From Clostridiales bacterium (GTDB taxonomy: Bacteria > Bacillota > Clostridia > Christensenellales > Pumilibacteraceae): 64,000 nt of DNA. The DNA is taken from contig SVHU01000002.1 in the NCBI GenBank assembly GCA_015055625.1, positions 117,226 through 181,225 of the forward strand, in the 5' to 3' direction. A program made the position numbers and the translations under genes. The first letter of the stretch is position 1. Each line of letters begins with the position of its first letter. Under the pieces are notes generated by a model that was given only the letters and a program-made list of their open reading frames with translations, did not search any database and had not been told where the DNA came from. Positions 11,001 to 19,658 of this stretch are shown here, in pieces.

Positions 11001-11412
11001 TCATAAGCATTGCGTCGCTTTCCAAGTCGTCTAAAATCTCAAAACCGGGATCAACGTCTATTGCATAAAAATAGTTACGTACTAGCTTTACGCACCACGA
11101 ATCGATTGTAGAAATATCGGCAATGGGAATAAGCGATATTTGCTCATCGTATTTTTTAGGATCAGCGCTTTCATTGCGTTTTTCCAACAACTTTTCATAC
11201 AGCTTTTCCTTCATATCCAAAGCGCTTGCTCTTGTGAAGGTAGATATAAGCATCTTATCTAGCTGTGCGTTATCCTTTTCGATAAGGTCTATTATTCTTG
11301 CAATCATTACACTAGTCTTTCCACTACCAGCGGAAGCTGACACTAAAAGATTTTTATCTCGCAACTCAATAGCATCTAGCTGTTTTCCTGACCATTTAAT
11401 TTTGTTGCTCAT
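8095..11412 (-). CDS. addA: ATP-dependent helicase/nuclease subunit AddA
   Basis: 1105-residue AddA, the UvrD-like helicase and nuclease subunit of AddAB, which processes double-strand breaks for RecA loading. Walker A is ASAGSGKT (residues 26-33), motif II is VFVDEYQDTNPLQE, a late helicase motif is VALTRAKEGLYIYAS, and the C-terminal nuclease has GIIDLLIIRDGVATVVDYKTT. Around residues 510-545 is an unusual run of Lys and Glu, probably a charged helical linker. It is slightly shorter than the roughly 1230 residues of B. subtilis AddA. The ATG at 11412 has GGAGG 8 bases upstream and lies 17 bases inside addB, so translation is coupled. Confidence 0.95.
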   Translation of the reverse strand: MSNKIKWSGKQLDAIELRDKNLLVSASAGSGKTSVMIARIIDLIEKDNAQLDKMLISTFTRASALDMKEKLYEKLLEKRNESADPKKYDEQISLIPIADISTIDSWCVKLVRNYFYAIDVDPGFEILDDLESDAMLMIAIDTALNQFLNSANNEDFLVLYESMYHRRSDRTFRELISKVYEFAMTQSNPEEWFKNSLNYYDGSYAKVRDEMYAEEKQGLLAECDEMINTLSAIGATKAKEKMQAFASSLQADEKPSSLSYADTDPFVRTKMEKLRDKGNAFIAKIADLSNEPINSAYAKQIVEFTLAVKKAFEEEKAKKAVMDFSDCEHKAYELLCKEDILEDVKKKYDYVFVDEYQDTNPLQEAIVSKLKKGGNMFYVGDIKQSIYAFRNCDPKIFKDHYDNYESYGFAEPIDFVTNYRCGQKIIDFVNEVFVPLMTKNFGGIDYSKYMLQGFEKTKEGEVKATIFKPVEKAGAVDCDYDIYNKNDVSNVEKLSYMIAEDIAKTIDKIKKKIEEEKKKEEEKKKENKKKEEDESIFSNIAVLTPTRNPLAGKLYEMLNQLGIPTHMTKELYFSSNPTIRYILDILAFINDNENDVAFVSAITSSFFNITPSEILTFCKNSKKKYSIASSARWYASNNDDELSQKLKYVFEFFDKYYNYSMFMPVKDTVSKIIVELDYFDKIIRDKGIKEADMLTMFLDSLNSCPYADTIESYLKYVNDGGDKCEIKPDSDCINIMTIHASKGLEFPYVYFIGSETQNKHNSSLCLTDKQLGLGIKTLNTNDKMYEENALYSLMKEISEKKLLEEKARLLYVALTRAKEGLYIYASAEKTKNSIYDGYPIDSDTMLGWMSEAIIKLPFKTVDGADVEFDGIHNNNIYNNSDVIKLADEEFVTALQARFDKMKEVYASTSNDILKTSVTQIASEWAESDSEQLPQVDEERAYKPKSKEDPIKKGNAYHKTMELLDFNLDFEDAYSKVESAGIADFELVKKEKIHSAYNAVKPLLENGKAYKEKSFIYNEGSRLVQGIIDLLIIRDGVATVVDYKTTSAYSLSQEKTMLEYEKQIAFYAKAAGEIIGLKVDKVELYSFEKDSFIDPEEELKKIIRIE

Positions 11413-14374
11413 CAACGCTTCCTCCTGTTATAAAGTATTTTTTAGCAACAGCATCAGTTACCACTTCTTCTCGTGCTAACATTCCGTCAAGTTTGCAAAT
11501 ACCTTTATAGTCGCAATAATCGCATTGTTTTTTTCTTTCGTTTATCTTTATAGGCAACGGCTTAAACTCATTGTGTTCTATCTTATTTATCGCATTTTGA
11601 GCCATACGTATTGCATAATCGCATACTTTTCTTATTTCGTCTTCTGAAAGACCGTTCTTCTTGTTTGGAGTTTTATTTCTTGCATAAAGAGGCATATCAA
11701 ACACGGTTGCCCCCGCCGAAATTGAGCCTCGTTCCATAGCCAAAATATTCTCGTCGCTTAACTCAAATATTCCGTTAAGCATATTAGAGCTTTCCTTCTC
11801 ACTCCAAGACGCAGTTGCCGGAAAATAGAAAAAACCACCCGGTTTTTTGCCATTCTCCATAACAACCGACATATACAACGGAAGCTGGAGTTGGGTTGCA
11901 TAGTAAAGATCGGCATACGAAAACTTATCGCTACCTGTTTTGTAGTCGATTACTCTAGCTCGTAACGTGTCTTTGCAAACGTCAATTCTATCAATATCAC
12001 CTACAAGCTTTACATCGCCTTTCTTGCCCTTAAAAACAAGAGTTTTTTCAAGCTTGTACTTTTTCTCGTCGTTATATTCTCTTCCGTACGAAGCTTCGCA
12101 TTTTTCCACTTCATAGTTGCCTTTTTTAAGTTGATTATAAGCAATTATAGTTGCCTTTACCGTTTCGTTTTTAAGTCTTTCCACGATAGGCTGATTAGCC
12201 TCGAGCGAAGCTTTGGGGGTTTGTTCTAAAACCTTACCCATAATCTCTAAAACTCTATTTTTTATTTGTTTTTCATCAGCAATCTTATCCTTAAACTCGG
12301 GATCAAAAACTTCAGATAGCGTGGCGTGAATGATTTTTCCTACGTCTAGTGGCGTAACTCTTCCGTCTTCGCTTTTTTCTACGCCTAAAACGTAAGAACA
12401 AAAATACATAAACGGGCATTTATAATAAGTTTGCAGTCCACTCACAGACGTTTTAGTAAGAGTTGTGTCAACGTTACTCATTCCCTGCTCAAAAGAATAC
12501 TCATCCTTTTTAGTTTCGCCTATCGCTTTTTTTAATGAAGCGAAAAGTTTTACGTTTTCCACGTCGCATAAAAGCTCTTTAGCATTTGATAAATCCGCCA
12601 CAAGCGAGGCAAACGTTTCCGCATCTAAACAGGTATTTAGCGATGATACGTAACTAAGTCTTGACTTTACTTTACCACTATACTGTCCTTGTAAAATCTG
12701 TAAATCATACGACTTTTTACCGTTTTCCTCACATACGTATGAAGCAAATAAATCACATTCGTTTTGTAAAAGTTGCCACAACTCGTCCTTATAGCGAGCG
12801 TTAAGCACGGAAATTCTATCCAATAACTTTAAGCTCTTCATTTCCACGATATCACTATCAGTTAAAAGCGCTACGTCCTCTTCGATTTTAGGCAATAATC
12901 CGTCGTTAAAAGAAAGCAGATATATCTTTTTATAACGCTGTCCTCTAAAATCATTAAGAGTACCAATTTTTATTACTTTAGACGTTTTTTGAACCATAGA
13001 AAACTCGGTAGATGCTAGCAAATCTCTAAGCGAATCCACCAAAAACTCGCTACTCATTACACCGTTGCCATACACTCTGCCAATAAAATCCAAAGCCTTG
13101 ACAATAAGTTCTTTTGCTTTTTCAAACTCCAGCGTTTCGACTGCAACCTTATTTTCCTCATCCTCTAAAAGGGGCGCCATATACGCATTTTCGAGCACCG
13201 TTTTACAAACGTTTGTAAAGTCTGAAACGGACATATTTGACCTTATAACTCCCACCTGCAAAAACAGTTTAGCTATTCTTTGACGAACTTTTTCCGCTTT
13301 TTCTTTATATGCGCTATCCCTATCAAACGAACTTAAAAAACCCTTGTAATCGACAAGATTTTCATATACGTATCGACAAAATGCGTCGCGTTCGCGCTTG
13401 CTTGCAAAAATTGCGGGGTTTTTAACTAATGCTATTACGTCGTCGCGATTCATTCCCTTTCTTACGCACTGAATTGCTAAAATCAAATATATAGCAAGAG
13501 GATGAACGCCAAGCGATTCCTTTTTGCTCATATAAAACGGAATGTTAAAGTCGGACAATACGCGCTTTATCGTATCGTACTCAAGTCCTTCGCCTGCAAC
13601 AACGATATCGTCGGGACTTACGCCATTGTACAAATCTCTAGATATGCTTCTTGATACCGCTTTAATTTGGTCCACCATATTTTTCGCCTTGTAAACTGTA
13701 AGCGACTTTGCGTTGCTTGTTTGTGGCGCTAGTTTCACGTTAAAAATGGTAACTCCATTACTTTTTGCGTCAATTGCATTAAGGACGTTTAGCGTAGATT
13801 CTGTAAGCACGTCAAAATTAAGCACGTAATAGTACTTGTTTTGTTTTTCACTCAAAGCATTGAAGTACTCGGCAAGCTTATTCTTCTTGCCGATAGTATC
13901 AACGTATTTATCTTGCGTTCTTTTTATGTATTCTTGATATATAAGCTTAACGTCATGGATCTTGTTCTTTTTCAAGCTATCCGCCTTCATTGTTTCTGGA
14001 TCAATGCGCTGATCTTTAAGGCGAGAAATAGTTTCGTACATCTTAAGCGCAAAACCGCTTTTTGTATACGAATTCTTAAAACACGTTAAAGATGGGGAAA
14101 TGTCGTAAGCTATTTTTTTTATCAGCAAAATTGCGCCAGACTTACTTACAACTTCGCTATCGTCGCAGTACGCAGAAAAAAGTCTGTTAAACGACTTTAC
14201 CTGTATGGAAAAACTGCCTTTACCTCGTCCGTAAATCAGTTTTTCATACTCTAACGTATAAACCTCGGGCACAATAATTACGTGCTCGACGTCAGGGTTT
14301 TCTTCAACCGATGCCATTATTCGCATAAGTTCGTCGGTTGCGCTTATGTAATTAGGGAAATTTAATGTCTTCAT
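11396..14374 (-). CDS. addB: ATP-dependent nuclease subunit AddB
   Basis: 992-residue AddB, partner of AddA. The C-terminus carries a RecB-type nuclease (LVGDIDRIDVCKDTLRARVIDYKTG) framed by iron-sulfur cysteines: one in YYKCPFMYFCSYV and three in QCDYCDYKGIC. The N-terminus aligns with the start of the helicase-like domain (IIVPEVYTLEYEKLIYGRG), but the GRSGSGKT Walker A I recall for B. subtilis AddB is absent and reads NFPNYISATDEL, so this subunit should not bind ATP there. The ATG at 14374 is chosen because an upstream in-frame start would lie at the far edge of the promoter. No Shine-Dalgarno sequence precedes it, and the promoter spacing predicts a leaderless mRNA. Confidence 0.9.
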   Translation of the reverse strand: MKTLNFPNYISATDELMRIMASVEENPDVEHVIIVPEVYTLEYEKLIYGRGKGSFSIQVKSFNRLFSAYCDDSEVVSKSGAILLIKKIAYDISPSLTCFKNSYTKSGFALKMYETISRLKDQRIDPETMKADSLKKNKIHDVKLIYQEYIKRTQDKYVDTIGKKNKLAEYFNALSEKQNKYYYVLNFDVLTESTLNVLNAIDAKSNGVTIFNVKLAPQTSNAKSLTVYKAKNMVDQIKAVSRSISRDLYNGVSPDDIVVAGEGLEYDTIKRVLSDFNIPFYMSKKESLGVHPLAIYLILAIQCVRKGMNRDDVIALVKNPAIFASKRERDAFCRYVYENLVDYKGFLSSFDRDSAYKEKAEKVRQRIAKLFLQVGVIRSNMSVSDFTNVCKTVLENAYMAPLLEDEENKVAVETLEFEKAKELIVKALDFIGRVYGNGVMSSEFLVDSLRDLLASTEFSMVQKTSKVIKIGTLNDFRGQRYKKIYLLSFNDGLLPKIEEDVALLTDSDIVEMKSLKLLDRISVLNARYKDELWQLLQNECDLFASYVCEENGKKSYDLQILQGQYSGKVKSRLSYVSSLNTCLDAETFASLVADLSNAKELLCDVENVKLFASLKKAIGETKKDEYSFEQGMSNVDTTLTKTSVSGLQTYYKCPFMYFCSYVLGVEKSEDGRVTPLDVGKIIHATLSEVFDPEFKDKIADEKQIKNRVLEIMGKVLEQTPKASLEANQPIVERLKNETVKATIIAYNQLKKGNYEVEKCEASYGREYNDEKKYKLEKTLVFKGKKGDVKLVGDIDRIDVCKDTLRARVIDYKTGSDKFSYADLYYATQLQLPLYMSVVMENGKKPGGFFYFPATASWSEKESSNMLNGIFELSDENILAMERGSISAGATVFDMPLYARNKTPNKKNGLSEDEIRKVCDYAIRMAQNAINKIEHNEFKPLPIKINERKKQCDYCDYKGICKLDGMLAREEVVTDAVAKKYFITGGSVDEQQN

Positions 14375-14380
14375 AGCTTT

Positions 14381-14409
14381 ATTATAACGCAAAACTATCA
14401 CATTTTCAA
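14381..14409 (-). promoter_or_regulatory. Promoter of addBA, predicted leaderless
   Basis: Minus-strand TTGAAA (14404-14409), 17-base spacer, TATAAT (14381-14386). The last base of the -10 is 6 bases before the A of the addB ATG, so the expected transcription start is the start codon itself. Confidence 0.7.
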
Positions 14410-14447
14410 GTCTATTTTTGCACAATTATAAAATAAAGCAAATACGA

Positions 14448-14476
14448 TTGCAAAATTTATTCATTTATGTTATACT
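14448..14476 (+). promoter_or_regulatory. Promoter of the lipoprotein-SDR pair
   Basis: TTGCAA (14448-14453), 17-base spacer, TATACT (14471-14476), about 30 bases before the lipoprotein ATG. It diverges from the addBA promoter with about 40 bp between the -35 boxes. Confidence 0.65.
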
Positions 14477-14506
14477 GTATAAGATATAAACTTTTCGGAG
14501 ATATTT

Positions 14507-15439
14507 ATGAAAAAATTTTTAACTTTGGCGCTTTGCTTAATAGTTGCGTTGTTTTCGGTGGGCTGTACCTTTTCGACAACGGTAAACCTTAAAATGGATA
14601 CTACTCAACCTTGGAACGCTTCCACAAACTATGAACAATGCGTATACCACGTTACAAAGTTGGATGCTAAGGGTGTTATTAAGGGCGAGGGAAAGCTAAT
14701 TCTTACCGCAACTGTTGACCCTACCACTTATTCAGCTTCGCGAACAACGGTAGATACGTATTTTGAGTTTACCGATGCTATTACTCATCAAACCGACACT
14801 ATCACTTCTTCTTCCACTTTCCTAACGTCTTCTTGCGTTGCTATTAGTAGCGAGAAAACCGTTCAGCTTAGAAGCGCGCCCGAACTAAATTATAGATTTG
14901 TAGCCGATTATGACAAGAGAACTGTGGAATACTATATGAAAGACAGCGATAAAATTACCAAGACGCTTTCTATTCCCTCTTCAGAAAAAATAAGTTTTGA
15001 TAACGAGGCTCTTTACTATATTACAAGAGCGTTCAACCCCGCGGAAGAAAGCGAGGGAAACTTCTTGCTCACCAACCTTTACGATTGCTACCAAAGCGGT
15101 AAAGTTTCTTCTTATTCCGTATACTACCGCGCATCCAACGCGTATATAACCGCAGACGATTTTGTGGATAGTTGCAAAGACGAATCTTGGGATCTTCTTT
15201 CTAAAAACGCTATGATTGTAGACAACAAATTGGAATGTCACCACGCAAAAATCAATCGTAACCGTTCTAATATGTCGGGAGCGCCTATTGAAATGTGGTT
15301 TACTCGTTCCCCCTTTGTTGGCACTAGTAGAAACGGTAGAGTTATGGTAAAAATGAAAGCAACCACTCTCACTATTCCCGACGCAAGCGTTGACTACACC
15401 TTAGAATACGATCTTATAAATTATTCGATTAAACAGTAA
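14507..15439 (+). CDS. Putative lipoprotein of unknown function
   Basis: 310 residues starting with a lipoprotein signal peptide: MKKF, a hydrophobic stretch and the lipobox SVGC with the lipidated Cys at residue 20. The mature part is Thr- and Ser-rich at first and looks like a soluble beta-rich domain; I recognise no named family. The ATG follows TCGGAG by 7 bases. It is followed after 3 bases by a short-chain dehydrogenase gene, so the two are co-transcribed, although a functional link is not evident. Probably anchored on the outer face of the membrane. Confidence 0.75.
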   Translation: MKKFLTLALCLIVALFSVGCTFSTTVNLKMDTTQPWNASTNYEQCVYHVTKLDAKGVIKGEGKLILTATVDPTTYSASRTTVDTYFEFTDAITHQTDTITSSSTFLTSSCVAISSEKTVQLRSAPELNYRFVADYDKRTVEYYMKDSDKITKTLSIPSSEKISFDNEALYYITRAFNPAEESEGNFLLTNLYDCYQSGKVSSYSVYYRASNAYITADDFVDSCKDESWDLLSKNAMIVDNKLECHHAKINRNRSNMSGAPIEMWFTRSPFVGTSRNGRVMVKMKATTLTIPDASVDYTLEYDLINYSIKQ

Positions 15440-15442
15440 TAT

Positions 15443-16231
15443 ATGAAATACGATATAAAAAACAAAACAGTTATAATAACAGGCGCAACCGGTGGAATCG
15501 GGAGCGCCCTTGTTAGTTTATTGATAAACAAGTATAATTGCAAGGTATTTGGCATTGGTAGAAACCGCGAAAAAGCTGAAAAATTATCACAATCACTGGG
15601 CGAAAAAGCTCACCTGTTTACTCCCGTATTTATGGATATTACATCCTATGACTACACCGCTTTAAGCATTGTTGATAAGGCTGATATGCTAATAAATAAC
15701 GCAGGATTTTTACCGCCCTTTTCGCCCTCAATAAATGCAAGCAAAGAAGATTTTGAAAAGGTTATGAACTGCAACTTTTTTGCTCAAATTGCCCTTACTC
15801 AATATTTATTACCCCTTCTTAAAACAAGCGAACGTGGCGCAGTTGTATTCATTTCTTCCTCAGACGCTCTTTGCCCTATTGCTGGAACAGGTGCGTACGG
15901 AGCAAGTAAATCCGCCCTTAAAGCGTATAGCGAAACTTTAGCGCAAGAAAACTGCGGTTTATACGTTGCAACCGTACTTCCTGGCTTTACTAAAACAGAG
16001 CTGTTTACCGATATTCCTATGGATAAAGGACTTGTTGCTTCGCTTGCCTCCACCCCTCAAAAAACCGCAAAACTGATAGTAAAGGGTATAAGAAAAAGAA
16101 AGGCTCGCATTATTACAGGAGCTGACGCGCATTTAATGAACTTCTTATACAAGCTCATGCCTGTAAAAGGTCCGCGCCTTATACGTAAAATCCTTAAAAA
16201 AAGCAAAATTGAGGCTTTTAAGGACATCTAA
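15443..16231 (+). CDS. Short-chain dehydrogenase/reductase
   Basis: 262-residue classical SDR, an NAD(P)-dependent oxidoreductase of unknown substrate. The Rossmann glycine motif is TGATGGIG (residues 14-21), then LINNAGF, the catalytic serine region FISSSDALCP and the catalytic YGASK. A C-terminal segment rich in Lys and Arg (LMPVKGPRLIRKILKKSK) resembles the membrane-proximal tail of SDRs acting on lipid-like substrates, which is only a suggestion. There is no clear ribosome-binding site; translation probably re-initiates from the lipoprotein gene 3 bases upstream. Confidence 0.85.
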   Translation: MKYDIKNKTVIITGATGGIGSALVSLLINKYNCKVFGIGRNREKAEKLSQSLGEKAHLFTPVFMDITSYDYTALSIVDKADMLINNAGFLPPFSPSINASKEDFEKVMNCNFFAQIALTQYLLPLLKTSERGAVVFISSSDALCPIAGTGAYGASKSALKAYSETLAQENCGLYVATVLPGFTKTELFTDIPMDKGLVASLASTPQKTAKLIVKGIRKRKARIITGADAHLMNFLYKLMPVKGPRLIRKILKKSKIEAFKDI

Positions 16232-16269
16232 ATGTCGTAAAAACACCAATACGTATTTAAAATTTAAGT

Positions 16270-16304
16270 AAAAACTGCGCTCTTAAAACAAGAACGCAGT
16301 TTTT
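16270..16304. terminator. Bidirectional terminator between SDR gene and gltX
   Basis: 15-bp stem with one mismatch (16270-16284 with 16290-16304, core AAAAACTGCG / CGCAGTTTTT), placed between convergent genes. Confidence 0.85.
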
Positions 16305-16315
16305 ATATGCAAACA

Positions 16316-17737
16316 TTATAATCTTTCAAGGCACTCTTTCATTCTTCTTATGCACTCATCTTTGCCAAACAATTCAGCCATTTCGGTAGCGCCACCGGGA
16401 GTTACCTGAGAGCCTGTAATTGCAATACGGAAGATCCAAAGAACTTGTCCTTTTTTATATCCCTTCTCTTCTGCAAAAGCAACAAGTCCGTCGTGAAGAG
16501 TATCAAATCCGTTTTCTACAAGCGTAATAAGGTCAGGAATCATTGTTTTTGCTAAAGCGCAGTCTGTCTTCCATTTTTTGTTTTCAAAAGCGGTAAGATC
16601 AAAGCCTTCGAACTTAGTGATAAACTCCGTAAGAGGTCCTACGTCCGTAAAGATTTCAGTTCTGCCCTGCAAAAGCGTTGCAAGAAGCTTGTAGTCGTAT
16701 CCCTTAAGGTATTCTACTTGATCAAAGAAAGGCGTTGCGTATTCAAGATATGCTTCGGGTGTCATTTCCTTAACGTAAAGGGAGTTGAGCCAACGCATCT
16801 TGGTTTCGTCGAAAATGGACGCGGACTTAGAAAGTCCTTCTATGGAGAACATTTCCTCCATTTCCTTTAACGTAAACTTTTCTCTATCGTTTTTGGGCGA
16901 CCAACCGAGAAGCGCGATATAATTCATAATCGCTTCGGAAAGATATCCCTTTTTAATAAAGTCCTCATAGCTTGCATCGCCATGGCGCTTAGAAAGCTTT
17001 CTTGTAGCGTCCTTCATAATGGGCTGAAGGTGAATATACTCGGGAAGCTCCCATCCGTAGCACTGATAAAGGTGGTTATACTTTGGAGTAGAGGAAAGAT
17101 ACTCGGTTCCTCTAATAACGCAGTTAATGCCCATAAGATGGTCGTCGATAACGTTAGCAAAGTTATATGTAGGCATTCCGTCCGACTTAATGAGAATATT
17201 ATCCTCCAAATCCTTATAATCCACGGTAATATCGCCAAATACCATATCATGATAGGTTGTTTCGCCACTTTCGGGGATATTTTGACGGATAACGTAGGGC
17301 TCACCGTTTGCTATACGTCTGTCAATTTCTTCTTGCGAAAGAGAAAGACAATGCTTGTCGTACTTGGTTGCGCCGTTTGCGTGAAGCTCTTCTAATCTCT
17401 CTTTAGAGCAAAAGCAGTAGTACGCTCCACCTCTTTTAACAAGTTCTTTAGCGTACTCTAAATACAAAGCCTTTCTTTCGCTCTGAACATAAGGACCGTA
17501 ATCTCCACCCACGTCGGGACCTTCGTCATAAATAAGTCCAGACTCTTTCAACGTACGGTATATAATTTCTACCGAGCCGTCCACGTAACGTTCTTGGTCG
17601 GTATCTTCAATTCTCAAAATAAACTTTCCGCCATTCTTTTTAGCGTAAAGGTACGCATAAAGCGCGGTTCTTAAGCCTCCGATGTGGAGATAACCCGTAG
17701 GAGAGGGGGCAAATCTTGTTCTAACTACTTTATCCAT
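16316..17737 (-). CDS. gltX: Glutamate--tRNA ligase
   Basis: 473-residue class I synthetase that charges tRNA-Glu. The HIGH region is RFAPSPTGYLHIGGLRTALYAYL near the N-terminus and the KMSKS-equivalent loop is RKLSKRHGD. A zinc-binding-like stretch, YYCFCSKERLEEL, lies after it. The start MDKVVRTR at 17737 is chosen because GGAGG sits 5 bases upstream; a longer frame exists but has no such site. Many Clostridia charge both tRNA-Glu and tRNA-Gln with this enzyme followed by GatCAB; gatCAB is not in the window. Confidence 0.95.
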   Translation of the reverse strand: MDKVVRTRFAPSPTGYLHIGGLRTALYAYLYAKKNGGKFILRIEDTDQERYVDGSVEIIYRTLKESGLIYDEGPDVGGDYGPYVQSERKALYLEYAKELVKRGGAYYCFCSKERLEELHANGATKYDKHCLSLSQEEIDRRIANGEPYVIRQNIPESGETTYHDMVFGDITVDYKDLEDNILIKSDGMPTYNFANVIDDHLMGINCVIRGTEYLSSTPKYNHLYQCYGWELPEYIHLQPIMKDATRKLSKRHGDASYEDFIKKGYLSEAIMNYIALLGWSPKNDREKFTLKEMEEMFSIEGLSKSASIFDETKMRWLNSLYVKEMTPEAYLEYATPFFDQVEYLKGYDYKLLATLLQGRTEIFTDVGPLTEFITKFEGFDLTAFENKKWKTDCALAKTMIPDLITLVENGFDTLHDGLVAFAEEKGYKKGQVLWIFRIAITGSQVTPGGATEMAELFGKDECIRRMKECLERL

Positions 17738-17748
17738 AGTTTCCTCCA

Positions 17749-17777
17749 TTGACAAATTGCAAATTTTAGGATATACT
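17749..17777 (+). promoter_or_regulatory. Promoter of dipeptidase-trxA
   Basis: TTGACA (17749-17754), 17-base spacer, TATACT (17772-17777), reading rightwards; predicted leader about 100 bases. It lies inside the leader of the divergent gltX transcript, so the two transcripts overlap in antisense. Confidence 0.7.
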
Positions 17778-17826
17778 GTATATAAGCATTCTGGTTTTCG
17801 CATAATAAAACCGATTGCAGTAACTT

Positions 17827-17855
17827 ATTATACTACAATTTAGCCGTATTTGCAA
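17827..17855 (-). promoter_or_regulatory. Promoter of gltX
   Basis: Minus-strand TTGCAA (17850-17855), 17-base spacer, TATAAT (17827-17832). Predicted leader is about 83 bases, too short for a T-box riboswitch. Confidence 0.7.
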
Positions 17856-17886
17856 GCATTTTGCACGGCATAAGGCAGGTTTGCTT

Positions 17887-19272
17887 ATGAAAGAGTTTTT
17901 ATCTAAACTTATATCTATTCCGTCCGTCAAGGACAAGCCTACAACTAACGCTCCGTTTGGCGAAAATATTCGTAAAGCGCTTGACGTGTTTTTGGACGAG
18001 GCAAAAAATATCGGGCTTAACACTCATGACGAAAACGGTTATTACGGCTGGGCGGAATACGGCGAGGGCGATAGTATTATTGCTATTGCGTGCCATATAG
18101 ACGTTGTTCCTGCTACTGGAAATTGGGATTTTCCACCTTATGCGCTTTCCGAAAAAGACGGAGTTTACTACGGCAGAGGCGTTGCTGACGATAAGGGCGC
18201 TATTGCGATTGCGCTAAAGCTCCTACAAGAGCTTAAGGATACAAACGCCAAGCTTTCCCATCGCATTAGAGTTATTGTTGGATGCGACGAAGAAAGTGGA
18301 TCGGAATGTATGGAAAAATATAACGCGGTAGACGAACTTCCCGCCTTTGCTATCGTTCCCGACGCGGACTTTCCTGTGGTAAACAGCGAAAAGGGTATTC
18401 TTCATATTACTCTATCAGCAAAAAGCGGAAATCTTGCCAGCGAAATTATTGAAATTTATGGTGGCGAAAGACCTAACATTGTATGTGATAAAGCCTACGC
18501 TAAGCTAAAAAAAGACGGTATAATAGGTAAGTTTATCAACCAAAATGGCATTAAAAACGTTATGGATTGTCGCAAAATCTCGGATACGTTATCTAGATTT
18601 TCGGTCAAGCCACACGACATAGCCATAGAAGAAAAGGATGATTGCTACGTTGTTACAAGCATGGGCATTGCTAGCCACGCGATGTGCCCTAAAAACGGCG
18701 ATAACGCTATCTTTAAGCTAGTAAGCTTTTTATACGCTTTTGAAAAAGAAGTCGATTTGGGAGCAATATCCACCATTAGAGAAAAGATTTGTTCTTATGA
18801 TATTGCAAAAAAATTGTGCATAGATTGTGGCGACGACGAGTCGGGCGATCTTACAATAAATCTTGGAATGATACGATTTGACGGAAAGACTCTTTCGCTT
18901 ACTTTTGACTCGCGTCTTCCGCTCTGCGCAAAACCAGATAGAGTAAAAGACGCGTTAATTTCGGCGCTGGACAGCGCAAAAACCATTTCGTCAACCTATT
19001 CGCCAAACCTTTATATACCTGAGTATTCGCCTCAAATTCAAGCCTTACTTTCAGCCTATGAAGAAGTTGTTGGAGAAAAAGGATACTGCATACAAACAGG
19101 CGGTGGAACTTACGCGCGTTCGCTCCCTTCCGCCGTTGCCTTTGGACCTGCGTTTGAGGGCTTTGAAACGGATATCCACAACGCAAACGAAAAGATCCGC
19201 GTAAGCGATTTAAGAAGAGCTTATGAGATTTATAAAAACGCCATACTTAAACTTGATAAAATTATAAAATAA
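17887..19272 (+). CDS. M20 family dipeptidase (PepV-like)
   Basis: 461-residue zinc metallopeptidase of the M20 family, PepV/Sapep branch, which cleaves dipeptides in the cytoplasm. Metal ligands are visible in IACHIDVVPATG (His, Asp), GRGVADDKGAIA (bridging Asp) and VGCDEESGSECMEKY (Glu). The C-terminal GGGTYARSLPSAVAFGP and the final His in ETDIHNANEKI complete the catalytic domain; a lid domain sits between. The ATG at 17887 is preferred over a TTG two codons upstream. It lies 18 bases before trxA and is probably co-transcribed with it. Confidence 0.9.
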   Translation: MKEFLSKLISIPSVKDKPTTNAPFGENIRKALDVFLDEAKNIGLNTHDENGYYGWAEYGEGDSIIAIACHIDVVPATGNWDFPPYALSEKDGVYYGRGVADDKGAIAIALKLLQELKDTNAKLSHRIRVIVGCDEESGSECMEKYNAVDELPAFAIVPDADFPVVNSEKGILHITLSAKSGNLASEIIEIYGGERPNIVCDKAYAKLKKDGIIGKFINQNGIKNVMDCRKISDTLSRFSVKPHDIAIEEKDDCYVVTSMGIASHAMCPKNGDNAIFKLVSFLYAFEKEVDLGAISTIREKICSYDIAKKLCIDCGDDESGDLTINLGMIRFDGKTLSLTFDSRLPLCAKPDRVKDALISALDSAKTISSTYSPNLYIPEYSPQIQALLSAYEEVVGEKGYCIQTGGGTYARSLPSAVAFGPAFEGFETDIHNANEKIRVSDLRRAYEIYKNAILKLDKIIK

Positions 19273-19290
19273 ATAAAGGAGGAAATTATT

Positions 19291-19596
19291 ATGGATATTA
19301 CGATTAACAATTTTGAAGCAGAAGTAAAGAATGCTAAAGGCATTGTTTTAGTCGACTTCTGGGCGTCTTGGTGCGGTCCGTGTAGAATGCAATCTGCAAT
19401 TCTTAACGAACTTGCCACCGCTAGAAGCGATGTTAAAATCGCAAAAATTAACGTAGACAACGAACCAGCTCTTGCACAATCATTCGATGTTATGAGTATT
19501 CCTACCCTTGTGTTTTACAAGGACGGTGAACCTGTTAAAAAAGTTGTTGGCGTGCATAATCTCGATGCTTTAGAATCAATTATAAACGCATTGTAA
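19291..19596 (+). CDS. trxA: Thioredoxin
   Basis: 101-residue thioredoxin, a cytoplasmic protein disulfide reductase. The active site is WASWCGPCRMQ, with the conserved cis-proline segment MSIPTLVFYKDGEPV. Length and fold are typical. A strong AAAGGAGG lies 8 bases before the ATG. No thioredoxin reductase is nearby. Confidence 0.95.
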   Translation: MDITINNFEAEVKNAKGIVLVDFWASWCGPCRMQSAILNELATARSDVKIAKINVDNEPALAQSFDVMSIPTLVFYKDGEPVKKVVGVHNLDALESIINAL

Positions 19597-19611
19597 CAAC
19601 AATACACAGCA

Positions 19612-19658
19612 AAAAAAGCACAACGTGTCTTAGTTTTTAAGACACGTTGTGCTTTTTT
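19612..19658. terminator. Strong bidirectional terminator between trxA and the DeoR gene
   Basis: Perfect 21-bp stem (19612-19632 with 19638-19658, core GCACAACGTGTCTTA) with a 5-base loop and A/T runs on both sides. It overlaps the last two bases of the DeoR gene stop codon. Confidence 0.9.

Noticed and set aside
17738..17820. T-box riboswitch ahead of gltX
   Set aside because: The predicted leader is only about 83 bases and shows no T-box core or terminator.
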